Assembly (NCBI GenBank): GCA_039908535.1
Contig: JAMOAW010000004.1
Location: 1-64,000, forward strand
Direction of reading: 5' to 3'
DNA from: JAMOAW01 sp039908535
Lineage (GTDB): Bacteria > Pseudomonadota > Magnetococcia > Magnetococcales > JADFZT01
DNA length: 64,000 nucleotides
The translations under genes were made by a program, and so were the position numbers. Within the stretch, counting starts at the first letter, position 1. The number at the start of each line of letters is the position of its first letter. The notes beneath the pieces were generated by a model that worked only from the letters and a program-made list of their open reading frames with translations, did no database searches and was not told the origin of the DNA. This document shows, piece by piece, positions 23,640 through 33,661 of this stretch.

Positions 23640-24963
23640 ATTCGTTCAACTTATTTCGCAAAGTTCGAATAGAGATCCCTAAAAGTTCTGCTGCACGCGT
23701 TCGGTTTCCATTTACTTCATCCAATGTGCGACGAATTAAAAACTCCTCCATCTCCCGAACCGTCGTCCCCACAGGCATTCGAATTTCATCCTCATCCACT
23801 TCCCGATCCACGTCCTCTCTCATAACATGAATATCCAACATCAAATCATCTGCCGTTATTTCGGACCCCTCTGCCATAAGCAACGCGCGATGCACTACAT
23901 TTTCCAACTCACGAATGTTCCCAGGCCAAGAATAGGAGTTTAAAACGACTAGTGCCTCTGTATCAAAAGGGATATCGTTGCGCAAAAGGTCAGCCGTGAA
24001 CCGCTTACGAAAATGTTCCGCTAACAGGGGGATATCTTTGACACGTTGACGAAGAGGGGGAAGTTTAACAGGAAAAACATTTAATCGATAGAATAAATCT
24101 TCCCGAAACTGTTTTTGCGCCGCCCACTCCTTTAAATCGCGGTTGGTAGAGGCGATCACCCGCACATCCAAGGCCACGGTGGAACGTCCACCAACCGGAT
24201 CTACCTCCTTTTCCTGCAATACCCTCAACAGTTTGGCCTGTAAATTTAAAGACATTTCGGAAATTTCATCTAAAAAAATAGTGCCACCGTTGGCCTGCTG
24301 AAACTTCCCCTTCCGATCCGCCAACGCCCCTGTAAAGGCCCCTTTGGCATGACCAAACAGCTCAGATTCCAATAAATTTTCAGGCAAGGCCGCGCAATTG
24401 ATCGCCACAAACGGACCTTGACTGCGTTCGGAAACCTGATGAACAAAACGGGCCACCAACTCCTTCCCAGTGCCACTTTCGCCTTGAATCAAAACCGTCG
24501 CCTGTGAATTGGCTACCCGACGAATTTGTGCCAATAGGCGCAACATATTGGCATCAGCCGTTATAAAATGGCGCCCACGCCCCAGCTCTGGATCAAAATA
24601 TTTTTCCGCAAAACCGCTCAAAACCCCTTGAATAATGGAATTTTCAACTGGCAATAATAAATAATCCGCAGCTCCTACCGCAATGGATTCCCGGGCATCG
24701 TTCACATTACCCTTGACCGCTACCACGACCACCGGCAGCCCTCGAAACAAAAAGGTAAACTCCCGCACCCGCTCTAATGGCGATGGCACATCCTCAAGTG
24801 AAAAAAAGACCATGCTGACAAGGTGTTCAGAAAGAAACTGCTTCGCCTCTTCCGACGTGCGCCGTTGTACCACTTGAAAGCCGGCCTCACGAATCTGACC
24901 TAAAAATGCACTAAAAATAGGAGCAGATCCACCGACCAAAAGAATATTTTTGTGCTTATCCAT
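23626..24963 (-). CDS. Sigma-54 activator with degenerate receiver, FlbD-like
   Basis: This is a 445-residue NtrC-family activator. Residues about 1-120 form a receiver-like domain, but the acidic pocket reads LLVGGS and the phospho-acceptor region reads VFFSLEDVPS, so the usual phosphorylation site is missing. The AAA+ domain has GESGTGKE (Walker A), GAFTGA (sigma-54 contact) and GGTIFLDEISEM (Walker B). The C-terminus has an Fis-like helix-turn-helix (NRTRAAELLGISIRTLRNK). Flagellar FlbD regulators have the same layout and often lack a normal receiver site. It is placed 4 bases after the TPR gene. Flagellar role is inferred. Confidence 0.85.
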   Translation of the reverse strand: MDKHKNILLVGGSAPIFSAFLGQIREAGFQVVQRRTSEEAKQFLSEHLVSMVFFSLEDVPSPLERVREFTFLFRGLPVVVVAVKGNVNDARESIAVGAADYLLLPVENSIIQGVLSGFAEKYFDPELGRGRHFITADANMLRLLAQIRRVANSQATVLIQGESGTGKELVARFVHQVSERSQGPFVAINCAALPENLLESELFGHAKGAFTGALADRKGKFQQANGGTIFLDEISEMSLNLQAKLLRVLQEKEVDPVGGRSTVALDVRVIASTNRDLKEWAAQKQFREDLFYRLNVFPVKLPPLRQRVKDIPLLAEHFRKRFTADLLRNDIPFDTEALVVLNSYSWPGNIRELENVVHRALLMAEGSEITADDLMLDIHVMREDVDREVDEDEIRMPVGTTVREMEEFLIRRTLDEVNGNRTRAAELLGISIRTLRNKLNEYATR

Positions 24964-24967
24964 ATCT

Positions 24968-27898
24968 CTATTGGTTGACCATTCCTAAATTCAGGGCCAA
25001 TTGCGCCGCGTGTTCCTTCGACACTTTTGACCACAAGTTTTCTGGTGTGGATTCGGCAATACGCTTAAATTCTTCCCGCGCCGCTGCCAAATCCCCTTTT
25101 GCTTGTAGGATATCCCCAATTCGCATCCGAGCCAATGCTTGAATTTCAGAATTTCCCGCCTGCTCGGCCACTTTCTTAAAAATTGGCATCGCCCTTTCGG
25201 CCCCTTTCCACTGATACATCACCAAAGCATAATAATAATAATCCATGCCATCGGCCATGCCTTGTAGGTCAATCAAGCTCTCTAAGGCCTGAATAGACTG
25301 CAAAAAACGTCCACGGCCCTCCTCTGCTTGGGCCATCAACCGCAATTGATCCACCTGTTGAATCTTGTTTAAAATAGCCTTAGGAATCCGACTGACCAAC
25401 CCCATCACCCCATCCCAATCCGCCAATCGGGCCTTGCGCTGGGCCTCTGCCAATCGTACTCTGGCTCCTGGAGCCGAAATCTGCAATGGATCTTCTGAAC
25501 CAATAAGACCTAAAGTCGATCCCTTCTCCAAATGTTCACCAATATTCGTCAACTCCAAAGCCACCGGTTCTGTCGTCATCTCTTTCAACAGGGATACCCC
25601 ACGCTCATATAGACCCAAGCGTTCTAAAGCCTCCGCCAATTGAATTAAAGCGGGCGCATACCCAGCCTCCTCACGCCAATCATTTCCGCACGCAATCGCC
25701 AGGGCAATGGCCGCCTCTGGATTGCCTTTTTCTAACTCTTTCCCCATTCCGGCAATCAAATTTTTTTTCTTTAACTCATTTACCCGCTCGACGATGGCAT
25801 CTCGTGAAGTGAGGGTCAACAAAGTATTCAAGGTGTTGATTGCCTCAAGATGTTCCCCATTTTCTTCAAGCAAAACGGCCTTACTCAAATAAGCCTCGAA
25901 CAGTGGCGCGGGTATATGGGTATTGGCGATCACCTTATCAAAAGCGATAAGAACCTCCTTATTACCCCTTAAATTAAGACAAAGTTGCTCATGAATGTCG
26001 GATTGCCCACTTTTTTGATCCCGTTCGGCGGTATTTTTACAATAGGCCTGCAGTTTTGGCTCTAACTGTAACCGTTTAATCCCCCCCCAAACCGCACTTT
26101 CAGAATCTGGAAATTCCGTCTGCAATCGATCATACAGTCGCGTTGCGGCATCCACATCCCCCATCTCTCCCCGAACCAAAGCCGCTTGCAAAATGGCTTT
26201 GGGAGCCAAATCCGCATTATGCGGATAATAACTCAATAACCGTGCATAATAATCAAGTGCCTCTGGGTAACGACCTTGAATAAAATAGCGATCCCCAACC
26301 TCCAGCAGCCAATCTGGATGATCGCCAATATAAGATTTATAACTCTCCGAGAGTCTATCCAAAATTTTTATAGATTCTGGAATCTCTCCACGGCGTTCTT
26401 TGAGACGAGACAAAAGGAACAACGCCTCCGCACTATCGGCCCCATGGTTGACATCGGCCTGCAACACCTCATTCAAAAGATACTCTGCCACGGCATCCCG
26501 ATCCATGCTCCCACCCCGTTCATACGGGGTTTTGCGCTCTTTTGCATTTAAAATACAATCCAACTGCGTGGCGACCTCCCAACCGTTCTCTGCCTGTAAT
26601 TCCACCCCCATCACCACATGCGCCCGCTCCAACCAGACTTTAGAGGAGTCTTTAGGCAAATTCGGATCACACAAAATCCCCAAAGCGGATTCAAACATGG
26701 AGGCTTGATTATACAGAGCCAATTGTTTCAGTCGATAGTCTGAATATCGATAATGGTTAGGAAAACGCGACAAAACTTCGTCCAATTCAGAGAGTATCCA
26801 ACCCGGCTTCCAGTTCATGAGAATGGCTAAATCCAATTTTTCAAAATCAATCACTTCACGATTGGCCGTTTCGGGAAAAATCTTCTCCAAATTTTCCAAA
26901 TAACCACGCGCTTTCGCATATTGACGATCGCGTTTTGCCTGTAACGCATTCTCCATATACCAAGCCTCATCAATCTCCTGCCCTTGCAATTTCTTCGTTT
27001 TTGGATCAGGAACAAAAATTGGTATCAACCGATTCAGAGGATCGGGATGACCCTTTTCCAACGCCACTTTGCGCCGATCCAAAATAGCCTGCGCCTCCAT
27101 TGCGCGATTGGGGGTATCTTTGTTTCCTTTCGGACGCAATTCAATAATAAACGTGCCAGCCTCAGAATTGCGATAAAAGCGAACCGCATCGGTCGCTCCA
27201 TCCATACGCACTTCCATCTCTACCTGGGCATTGGGAAACTCTTGCACCAAAATCCGCTCGGCCAATCCTCCAGGTGCAACTGGACGCCAACTCGGGCCCA
27301 GATGCGTTCCCTGCCAAAGCAATCGAACAATACCCGTCGCATAATCCACCGAATTTTCCACAAAGCCACTACCCGTATAAGAAAAAATCACCAATGTCCC
27401 ATCGCGTCCAGGAAGAGTTAACCCCTCCAACATGCGAACAGGTCCCACCATCGACACTTTGGACGAACGTTGAATTGCTAAACGATATTTTCGTCCTTTA
27501 TCGCCATCAAGATCCCCCAAATATTCCTGATATCCCAGTGAAGGCTCTTTTAGCACCAACGTCAAATAAATACCCATCGCCACCCCTGGCATCTCTCGCA
27601 CCGTCGCCTCTTTGATCCACTGGCTCTGGGATAGATCAAAATTGGCAAACGGTAACGCCAACAATCCTGGAATAGAGACCTGCAACGTCGTTGCATCTAA
27701 CAAGATGGCTCGTGGAGGGTCATATCCATCTGGAGCCTGAAAGCTAAAAATCTCTGTCTGGCCCTTATCTTCGGTCGCATAGTTCAGCGATGAAAAAAAG
27801 GCCATCGCCGATCCAGAAGTGACAAAATAGATAAGAATAGATACGATTGAAAAGAAACTATTCATTAGATACTTTTTTTTCATGCGTTTTCTTTTCAT
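24968..27898 (-). CDS. Large exported TPR-repeat protein
   Basis: This 976-residue protein has an N-terminal signal peptide ending near SGSAMAF. The first 250 residues are beta-rich and unrecognised, perhaps an AMIN-like domain. From about residue 330 to the end there are many TPR-type helical repeats, for example KARGYLENLEKIFPE, QGRYPEALDYYARLLSYYP and AAREEFKRIAESTPENLW. It sits between two sigma-54 activator genes with gaps of 12 and 4 bases, so all three are probably in one operon. TPR scaffolds at such loci often help motility or pilus assembly. No specific function can be given. Confidence 0.75.
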   Translation of the reverse strand: MKRKRMKKKYLMNSFFSIVSILIYFVTSGSAMAFFSSLNYATEDKGQTEIFSFQAPDGYDPPRAILLDATTLQVSIPGLLALPFANFDLSQSQWIKEATVREMPGVAMGIYLTLVLKEPSLGYQEYLGDLDGDKGRKYRLAIQRSSKVSMVGPVRMLEGLTLPGRDGTLVIFSYTGSGFVENSVDYATGIVRLLWQGTHLGPSWRPVAPGGLAERILVQEFPNAQVEMEVRMDGATDAVRFYRNSEAGTFIIELRPKGNKDTPNRAMEAQAILDRRKVALEKGHPDPLNRLIPIFVPDPKTKKLQGQEIDEAWYMENALQAKRDRQYAKARGYLENLEKIFPETANREVIDFEKLDLAILMNWKPGWILSELDEVLSRFPNHYRYSDYRLKQLALYNQASMFESALGILCDPNLPKDSSKVWLERAHVVMGVELQAENGWEVATQLDCILNAKERKTPYERGGSMDRDAVAEYLLNEVLQADVNHGADSAEALFLLSRLKERRGEIPESIKILDRLSESYKSYIGDHPDWLLEVGDRYFIQGRYPEALDYYARLLSYYPHNADLAPKAILQAALVRGEMGDVDAATRLYDRLQTEFPDSESAVWGGIKRLQLEPKLQAYCKNTAERDQKSGQSDIHEQLCLNLRGNKEVLIAFDKVIANTHIPAPLFEAYLSKAVLLEENGEHLEAINTLNTLLTLTSRDAIVERVNELKKKNLIAGMGKELEKGNPEAAIALAIACGNDWREEAGYAPALIQLAEALERLGLYERGVSLLKEMTTEPVALELTNIGEHLEKGSTLGLIGSEDPLQISAPGARVRLAEAQRKARLADWDGVMGLVSRIPKAILNKIQQVDQLRLMAQAEEGRGRFLQSIQALESLIDLQGMADGMDYYYYALVMYQWKGAERAMPIFKKVAEQAGNSEIQALARMRIGDILQAKGDLAAAREEFKRIAESTPENLWSKVSKEHAAQLALNLGMVNQ

Positions 27899-27910
27899 CC
27901 CCTCTTACAC

Positions 27911-28912
27911 CTACCCCTCCATCTGTTCCAACCGTTCCAAACCCTTTTTCTTAATTTTTTCCACCAAGGTGGTGCGGTTAAGATTTAAAAGACGAGCGGC
28001 TTTGTTTTTATTCCAACCCGTGCTATCCAAGGCAGATAAAATTAAACGATTTTCAAAAGTGGCTACCTCTTGATTGAAATCAATCTGATCCTCACCATTG
28101 TGTTGGATTAAAAAATCAGAGGCAGGGATTGACAATTCAATACCACTGGTTTGATAATTTCCCTCGGTCAATTTGACAGGAAGATCTTCCATTCGTACCT
28201 CATCATCGGCCAAAATGGTCAATCGCTCCATGAGATTTTCTAATTCACGCACATTACCAGGCCAATGGTAATGTTCAAAGGCTTCAATCACCTCTTCACT
28301 GAGCTTAACCGATTCCCGATCCTGACTCTTGGCACTTTTATCGAGAAAATGGCGCGCCAACATGAGAATATCACCACCCCGTTCTCGTAACGGTGGAACC
28401 AACAGCGGCACCACATTCAGACGATAGAAAAGATCCTCACGAAACCGACCTTCCGCCACCTCTTTTTCTAAATTTTTGTGTGTCGCCGCAATCACCCGGA
28501 CATCCACCTTAACCGATTTGACCGATCCCACCGGCTCCACAACCTTCTCTTGAAGAACCCGGAGCATTTTAACCTGAAGTTTTGGACTCATGTCACCAAT
28601 TTCGTCCAAAAACAACACCCCGCCATTGGCCAGTTCAAACCGACCCACACGGGTAAAGGCCGCGCCAGTAAAGGCACCTCGAACATGACCAAAAAGTTCT
28701 GATTCCAGAAGATCCTCTGGAATAGCCCCGCAATTCACCGGTACCAACGGGAAATCCTTTCGAGGGGAAATCTGGTGAATGGCACGGGCGATCAACTCCT
28801 TACCCGTCCCACTTTCACCGTGGATAAGTACCGTAGAATTCGTGGCTGCCAACCGCTCGATCAATCGAAACAGTTGCTGCATACAAGTAGATTTTCCAAT
28901 AATACCATACAT
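27911..28912 (-). CDS. Sigma-54 activator lacking an N-terminal regulatory domain
   Basis: This 333-residue protein begins almost directly with the AAA+ domain: GESGTGKE, GAFTGA, GGVLFLDEIGDM, and GNVRELENLMERL at the end of the domain. A Fis-type helix-turn-helix closes it (NKNKAARLLNLNRTTLVEK), close in style to FleQ/FlrA regulators. The receiver or FleQ domain normally in front is absent, as in PspF. No remnant of one is visible in the upstream 430 bases. It heads the run TPR - FlbD-like - lipoprotein - PilZ. It may be controlled by a protein partner rather than by phosphorylation. Confidence 0.85.
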   Translation of the reverse strand: MYGIIGKSTCMQQLFRLIERLAATNSTVLIHGESGTGKELIARAIHQISPRKDFPLVPVNCGAIPEDLLESELFGHVRGAFTGAAFTRVGRFELANGGVLFLDEIGDMSPKLQVKMLRVLQEKVVEPVGSVKSVKVDVRVIAATHKNLEKEVAEGRFREDLFYRLNVVPLLVPPLRERGGDILMLARHFLDKSAKSQDRESVKLSEEVIEAFEHYHWPGNVRELENLMERLTILADDEVRMEDLPVKLTEGNYQTSGIELSIPASDFLIQHNGEDQIDFNQEVATFENRLILSALDSTGWNKNKAARLLNLNRTTLVEKIKKKGLERLEQMEG

Positions 28913-29343
28913 ATTGTCGGACCTTCACCTCCATGGCGTCATCTTTGTCAAACTCGACGTCGGGATCACCTTCGTTACGTCAAAAATCTAACGGTACAGT
29001 ACGACGAAAAGGAACCAATTTACAAGCCGAACCACACATTTTTTAAAAATAATTCTTTCCATTAACCATTAATTGACACAAAATCACCTTGACAACACAA
29101 AAAGTGCCCCGATTTCAACACCCAATTAAACATTTTTCCCGTTATTTTTCAAAGCATAAACATAGATATCAATCCAACAGATATCGCTCATTTATAAAAA
29201 ATCAACGATAGGTTATAAAGGACGTATTACGCAAATTCCATGCCTAATTATTTAAAAAAAAATAGTATTCCCCAAAAAAACCTATCCAAAAGCAGAGGTT
29301 AGACCATTTTCCTTGTTAAATTTTCAGGTATACTAAATGGACT
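28913..29343. other. Divergent intergenic region between the sigma-54 activator and hpnC
   Basis: About 430 AT-rich bases without a gene. It must hold promoters for both divergent operons. A TATACT at 29330-29335 lies just before the hpnC ATG and could be a -10 box, but no good -35 partner is visible. An ORF reading into it at 28775-29065 is antisense to the activator gene. No hairpin RNA was recognised. Confidence 0.5.
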
Positions 29344-30243
29344 ATGTCAAAACTTAAACCAATACCAACCGCTTTACTCAAAGACTTTCTCTTTTGCAAA
29401 GAGTTTGTCCGCAGCCACAGCGAAAATTTTCCGGTGGGATCGCTCCTAGCCCCGCGCCGACTGCGTCCCCATTTGCACGCCATTTATGCCTTTGCCCGTT
29501 CCGCCGACGACTTTGCCGATCTGCCAGGCCGCAATGCCCAATCCCGTCTGCAACTCCTGGATTCCTGGTCCCAACGCTTGATCAAGGCCGAAGCCGACAT
29601 ACCCGATCATCCCATTTTTAACGCCCTCTCCTATACTATCCGGGCCACTAAGTTACCCACTTTACCCTTGCATCATCTGCTCACCGCTTTTCGCATGGAT
29701 GTCACCAACAAACGTTACGACACATTAGAAGAGCTTTTTGATTATTGTCACTATTCGGCCAATCCAGTCGGTCGCATTCTTTTACACCTGGCCAATGAAC
29801 AAATCTATGAGGTCGCCGCACCAACCCCAGCAAAATTTTTGCTCTCCGATGCCATCTGTACCGCCTTACAATTGACCAACCACCTGCAAGACCTTGGCGA
29901 AGACTCGTGGAGTGGCCGTCCGCTCTATATACCCAAAGAGAAAATGCAAAAATTCGATGTAGACGAACAAATGATCCTCTCCAGACGTTTTTCGCCCAAT
30001 ATCGGCCATCTCATGCTTGAGATGATCGCCATAACCAGAGAGCTGTTTTACACCGGTGAACCCTTGCTCCATACCGTTCCTTGGCCTCTCAACCTAGAGT
30101 TATCTTTTATTTGGGAATCTGGCATGAACGTCTTGGATCTCATCGAAGAATCTGGTGGGAATACCTTACGCGTGCGCCCCAATCTCTCCACCAAAGGCCG
30201 CTTTGCTTGTTTCCGCAAGGCACTACAACGGGTTTTATCATGA
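29344..30243 (+). CDS. hpnC: Hopanoid squalene pathway enzyme HpnC
   Basis: HpnC acts with HpnD and HpnE to make squalene from farnesyl diphosphate. In studied bacteria it converts presqualene diphosphate to hydroxysqualene. The 299-residue squalene/phytoene synthase fold shows both Asp-rich metal sites: ADDFADLPG and LQDLGEDSW. The gene order HpnC then HpnD then HpnE decides the subfamily. The stop overlaps the hpnD start (ATGA). No strong ribosome site is seen before the ATG. Confidence 0.92.
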   Translation: MSKLKPIPTALLKDFLFCKEFVRSHSENFPVGSLLAPRRLRPHLHAIYAFARSADDFADLPGRNAQSRLQLLDSWSQRLIKAEADIPDHPIFNALSYTIRATKLPTLPLHHLLTAFRMDVTNKRYDTLEELFDYCHYSANPVGRILLHLANEQIYEVAAPTPAKFLLSDAICTALQLTNHLQDLGEDSWSGRPLYIPKEKMQKFDVDEQMILSRRFSPNIGHLMLEMIAITRELFYTGEPLLHTVPWPLNLELSFIWESGMNVLDLIEESGGNTLRVRPNLSTKGRFACFRKALQRVLS

Positions 30244-31121
30244 ACCCGGATCAATATTGTCAGCAAAAAATCAGACATTCTCACTCCTCATTCCATTACC
30301 CACTGCTTTTTCTTCCAAAAAAACAACGGCAAGCCATGTATGCTCTCTATGCTTTTTGTCGCGAAGTGGACGACATCGTTGACTTGGGAAAAACCCCCGA
30401 TATCAGCCGAATTAAAATTGCTTGGTGGCAAAAAGAGATCATCGACACCTATGCCGGAAGGCCGCACCATCCCATCGCCTTGGCCCTGGACACGGTGATT
30501 AAAAATTATCACATTCCCCAACCCCTTTTTTTAAAAATTCTCCACGGCATGGAGATGGATCTCAATAAAAACCGCTACAAAAACATAGAAGAGTTGCTCC
30601 ATTATTGTGACCATGTCGCGGTTGCAGTCGGAGAAATTGCCATGCATATTTTTCTGCCGCCGCAAACCCACCCTCTTGTGCAGGCAACGTTAACCCACGA
30701 TTTTGCCCACCACCTGGGATTAGCACTCCAACTGACCAATATTTTGCGTGATATCGCCGAAGACGCCAAAATGGACCGCATTTATCTTCCCCAAGATCTT
30801 CTGTGCCAAGAATCGGTGCCAGAAGCGACGATTCAAAACGGTATTTTTCATACCTCTTTAGAACGGGTTTTAATGGCACTTGGCGAAAGAGCCCAACAGC
30901 ACTATCAACAAACCTGGCAACTGACCAACCAATTTAACGATAAACGCCCCCTGCTTCCCGCGCTTATCATGGCAAGACTCTATCACACCATTTTAAATCA
31001 ATTGCAGCAGCACCATTTTAATCCCTTTACCCCGATCTCTTCTCTTACCACTTTTGCGCGCCTTCGCATCGCTTGGCAAACTTGGGTTGCGTTGCGTCGA
31101 CCAACCTTTTATATCCAGTGA
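30240..31121 (+). CDS. hpnD: Presqualene diphosphate synthase HpnD
   Basis: HpnD condenses two farnesyl diphosphates to presqualene diphosphate. The Asp-rich motifs are FCREVDDIVD and LTNILRDIAEDAKMDRIYLP, both typical of the family. The ORF reads open from 30081 inside hpnC, but the ATG at 30240 overlaps the hpnC stop and starts MNPDQYCQQK, which fits HpnD N-termini. This gives 293 residues. The stop overlaps the hpnE GTG start, so hpnC-hpnD-hpnE are translationally coupled. Confidence 0.93.
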   Translation: MNPDQYCQQKIRHSHSSFHYPLLFLPKKQRQAMYALYAFCREVDDIVDLGKTPDISRIKIAWWQKEIIDTYAGRPHHPIALALDTVIKNYHIPQPLFLKILHGMEMDLNKNRYKNIEELLHYCDHVAVAVGEIAMHIFLPPQTHPLVQATLTHDFAHHLGLALQLTNILRDIAEDAKMDRIYLPQDLLCQESVPEATIQNGIFHTSLERVLMALGERAQQHYQQTWQLTNQFNDKRPLLPALIMARLYHTILNQLQQHHFNPFTPISSLTTFARLRIAWQTWVALRRPTFYIQ

Positions 31122-32470
31122 TTCCCCCCTCCTCTTGGCCAAAATGTGATGTATTAATTCTTGGGGCTGGCGTGGCTGGATTGGCGGCAGCGGTTTATCT
31201 GGCACGATCTGGACTCAAGCCCCTTATTCTGGAGGCATCCAAATCTCCCGGTGGTCGGGCTCGCTCTTTTTTTGATCCAACTTTTGGCACCCACCTAGAT
31301 AATGGGCCACATCTGCTGGTAGGGGCCTATCATAACACCTTAGAGCTGTTATCTATTTTGGGCAGTACGAAACTTTTGGGAGATCCCCAAAAGGTAATCT
31401 ACACCTTTTGGGCGTCAAAGAGCGGATATCAACATCTCAATTGCCCCAACTGGCCAGCCCCCTGGCATCTACTGGCCGGATTGATCCATTTTACCCCATT
31501 GACAAAATCAGATCTTTGGGCGGCCTGTCGTCTGGCTCCTGCGCTGCTTACACCGTCGTCGCAACTGGAGGGGATGAGCGTTGATTTTTGGCTGACACGG
31601 CAGAGAACAACCGATAGATTGCGTCAATGGCTTTGGGAACCCCTCTGTTTAGCCACCTTGAACGAACCTACCCAGCGCGCCAATGCCGCCTTGTTTGCCA
31701 ACGTATTAAAAAAAATGTTTTTTTCCGATCGGCAGATGGCCCGACCTTTGTTTCCATGTCGCCCTTTGTCCGAAATTTTTTCCATCCCCGCCAGAGAGTA
31801 TCTGCAAACGCATGGTGGAGAGATATTGTGTCAGCAACGGGTAACCGCGCTTGAAGCCCACAATAATCGCATTCACACCCTCCATACCCCCAACGGAAGC
31901 CTTACCGTAACCACCCCCATCATTGCCACCCTCCCTCCCCACGCTTTAAGCAAAATTCTCCCACCCCTGACACAACACCCCTCCTGGACACATTTAAACA
32001 CCTCCCCCATTGTCACTGTACATTTGGGTTATACCACCCCTTTCACTCCTCCTGCGCCCATGTTGGGTCTGCCTTTTATGGAGAGCCAATGGCTCTTTTT
32101 TCCACCCGCAGATCCCTCCAATGACAAAAATCTATTTCGCATCAGCGCGGTCATCAGCGGTGCCCATGCCCAAGCGCATGATTCGGCCCAACATCTTATC
32201 CAGAGAGTACACCAAGAGGTGGGCCAAATTTTTGGCCAGCTTGCAGGATCCACACCGCAAGCCATGCGGGTGATCAAAGAGCATCAAGCCACCTTTTCCG
32301 CTACGCCTGGATCCTCTGCGCGACGACCTAAACCACGGACTCCCTGGCATAATTTTTTTTTAGCAGGTGACTGGACCGACACCCAATTACCAGCCACCCT
32401 TGAAGGGGCTGTGGTCAGCGGACAAAAAGCAGCCCTCCTTGCGATGAACCAATTGCCTTTTAAGTCGTAA
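31118..32470 (+). CDS. hpnE: Hydroxysqualene dehydroxylase HpnE
   Basis: HpnE is an FAD-dependent amine-oxidase-like enzyme that reduces hydroxysqualene to squalene. The N-terminal dinucleotide site reads DVLILGAGVAGLAAAVYLA, followed by PGGRARSFFD. The FAD-binding end reads FLAGDWTDTQLPATLEGAVVSG. The GTG at 31118 overlaps the hpnD TGA and yields 450 residues; the longer ORF to 31073 begins with TTG inside hpnD and is rejected. The hopene cyclase gene (hpnF) is not in the window. Confidence 0.92.
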   Translation: MIPPSSWPKCDVLILGAGVAGLAAAVYLARSGLKPLILEASKSPGGRARSFFDPTFGTHLDNGPHLLVGAYHNTLELLSILGSTKLLGDPQKVIYTFWASKSGYQHLNCPNWPAPWHLLAGLIHFTPLTKSDLWAACRLAPALLTPSSQLEGMSVDFWLTRQRTTDRLRQWLWEPLCLATLNEPTQRANAALFANVLKKMFFSDRQMARPLFPCRPLSEIFSIPAREYLQTHGGEILCQQRVTALEAHNNRIHTLHTPNGSLTVTTPIIATLPPHALSKILPPLTQHPSWTHLNTSPIVTVHLGYTTPFTPPAPMLGLPFMESQWLFFPPADPSNDKNLFRISAVISGAHAQAHDSAQHLIQRVHQEVGQIFGQLAGSTPQAMRVIKEHQATFSATPGSSARRPKPRTPWHNFFLAGDWTDTQLPATLEGAVVSGQKAALLAMNQLPFKS

Positions 32471-32534
32471 ATCTGGTAAATTTCCTAACGCGCTTTTTTT
32501 TAAGTTCACACTTGACACCAACCAATGGCCAATC

Positions 32535-33413
32535 ATGATCAGACGACCTTTTTTTGTTTTATTGTTAATTACGCTTTTTGCCACCGGTTGCAGCACCACT
32601 GAAGAGGCCATCCAACCCGATATTCCAGCAGAAACGCTCTATTTAACTGGAATGGAGGCCTTAAAAGATGGACGTCATAAGACCGCCAGCAAAAACTTTG
32701 AAGAGGTCGATCGCAAACATCCCTTCTCACCATGGGCGACCAAGGCGCAGATTAATCTCATCTACAGCCACTACAAAGAACAAGAATTTCCAGAAGTGAT
32801 CAGCTCTGCCGAACGTTTTATCCGTCTGCACCCTCGTCATCCCCATGTCTCTTATGCCTATTACATGCGCGGGCTTGCCCATTATCAACAAATTTCTACC
32901 GCGTTGAAGGATCAATTACAAACGCGTGAGGCGATGGTGGCCTTCCAAGAGGTGATATCACGCTTTCCCCAGAGCGACTATGCCTGGGAAGCCGAACGAA
33001 TGCTCAATCTGTGTCGTTTTCGTCTAGCCGAACAGGAGATTGTTGTTGCCCGATACTATTTAGACCGGGCCGAATATATTGCCGCCATGAATCGATTTGC
33101 AAAAATTATTGAAAATCCACAATATAACGATACACCTTTTGTAGAAGAGGCTCTCTTTAGTCTCTCATTGGCCTCTATTAAATTGGGACTTCAAGAAGAG
33201 GCTAAAAATTATGCAGCGGTATTAGGACACAATTTTCCACAGGGTCCTTATTATCAATGGACCTATGGCATGTTGGAAGGAAATCGTCTAATTTCCAAAT
33301 CTGAATTGCAAAATTTGCGCCGCGAGGTGGCCTCTGGTAGCCTATTTACCCAATTTTTTGAAGGTCTTAAACCAGGAATGCCCAGCGGTATGACAACCCC
33401 TGATAAGCCATAA
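32535..33413 (+). CDS. bamD: Outer membrane assembly lipoprotein BamD
   Basis: BamD is the essential TPR lipoprotein of the Bam complex that inserts beta-barrel proteins. A signal peptide with lipobox FATGCS is followed by five TPR-like repeats, starting AETLYLTGMEALKDGRHKTA. Family blocks PFSPWATKAQ, FIRLHPRHPHVSYAYYMRGL and FPQSDYAWEAERM are clear. The 292 residues are somewhat longer than E. coli BamD (245). It follows hpnE by 64 bases and a repeat arm lies downstream. BamA is encoded 20 kb away. Confidence 0.94.
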   Translation: MIRRPFFVLLLITLFATGCSTTEEAIQPDIPAETLYLTGMEALKDGRHKTASKNFEEVDRKHPFSPWATKAQINLIYSHYKEQEFPEVISSAERFIRLHPRHPHVSYAYYMRGLAHYQQISTALKDQLQTREAMVAFQEVISRFPQSDYAWEAERMLNLCRFRLAEQEIVVARYYLDRAEYIAAMNRFAKIIENPQYNDTPFVEEALFSLSLASIKLGLQEEAKNYAAVLGHNFPQGPYYQWTYGMLEGNRLISKSELQNLRREVASGSLFTQFFEGLKPGMPSGMTTPDKP

Positions 33414-33430
33414 TTTTATCCTCATCTCAA

Positions 33431-33475
33431 GCACTAGGGGGGCACAAACCGCCCCCCCAGGGTTTTGTTTTTGGG
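33431..33475. repeat. GC-rich palindromic element, short copy after bamD
   Basis: GGGGGGGC, then a short loop and GCCCCCCC, followed by AGGGTTTTGTTTTTG. This is the central hairpin of the dispersed element. It lies 18 bases after the bamD stop and, with its T-rich flank, is a plausible terminator. Confidence 0.6.
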
Positions 33476-33661
33476 CACGCCTCAATACCGTCTCACACGT
33501 AGTTAGACTCATGAACGAGCAAACCAATAGTTCCAAATCAAATAAGAAATTTTTTTTATCGATAATAGACATCAACAATTTCCTTATTCATAAAAATCTG
33601 TTAATGTAATATATTGTTAATATTTTAAATCAATAAAAAAAATATGAGAGGAAAGTAAATA

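Noticed and set aside
28775..29065. Plus-strand ORFs near the divergent promoter region
   Set aside because: Overlap the sigma-54 activator in antisense and then run into AT-rich spacer.
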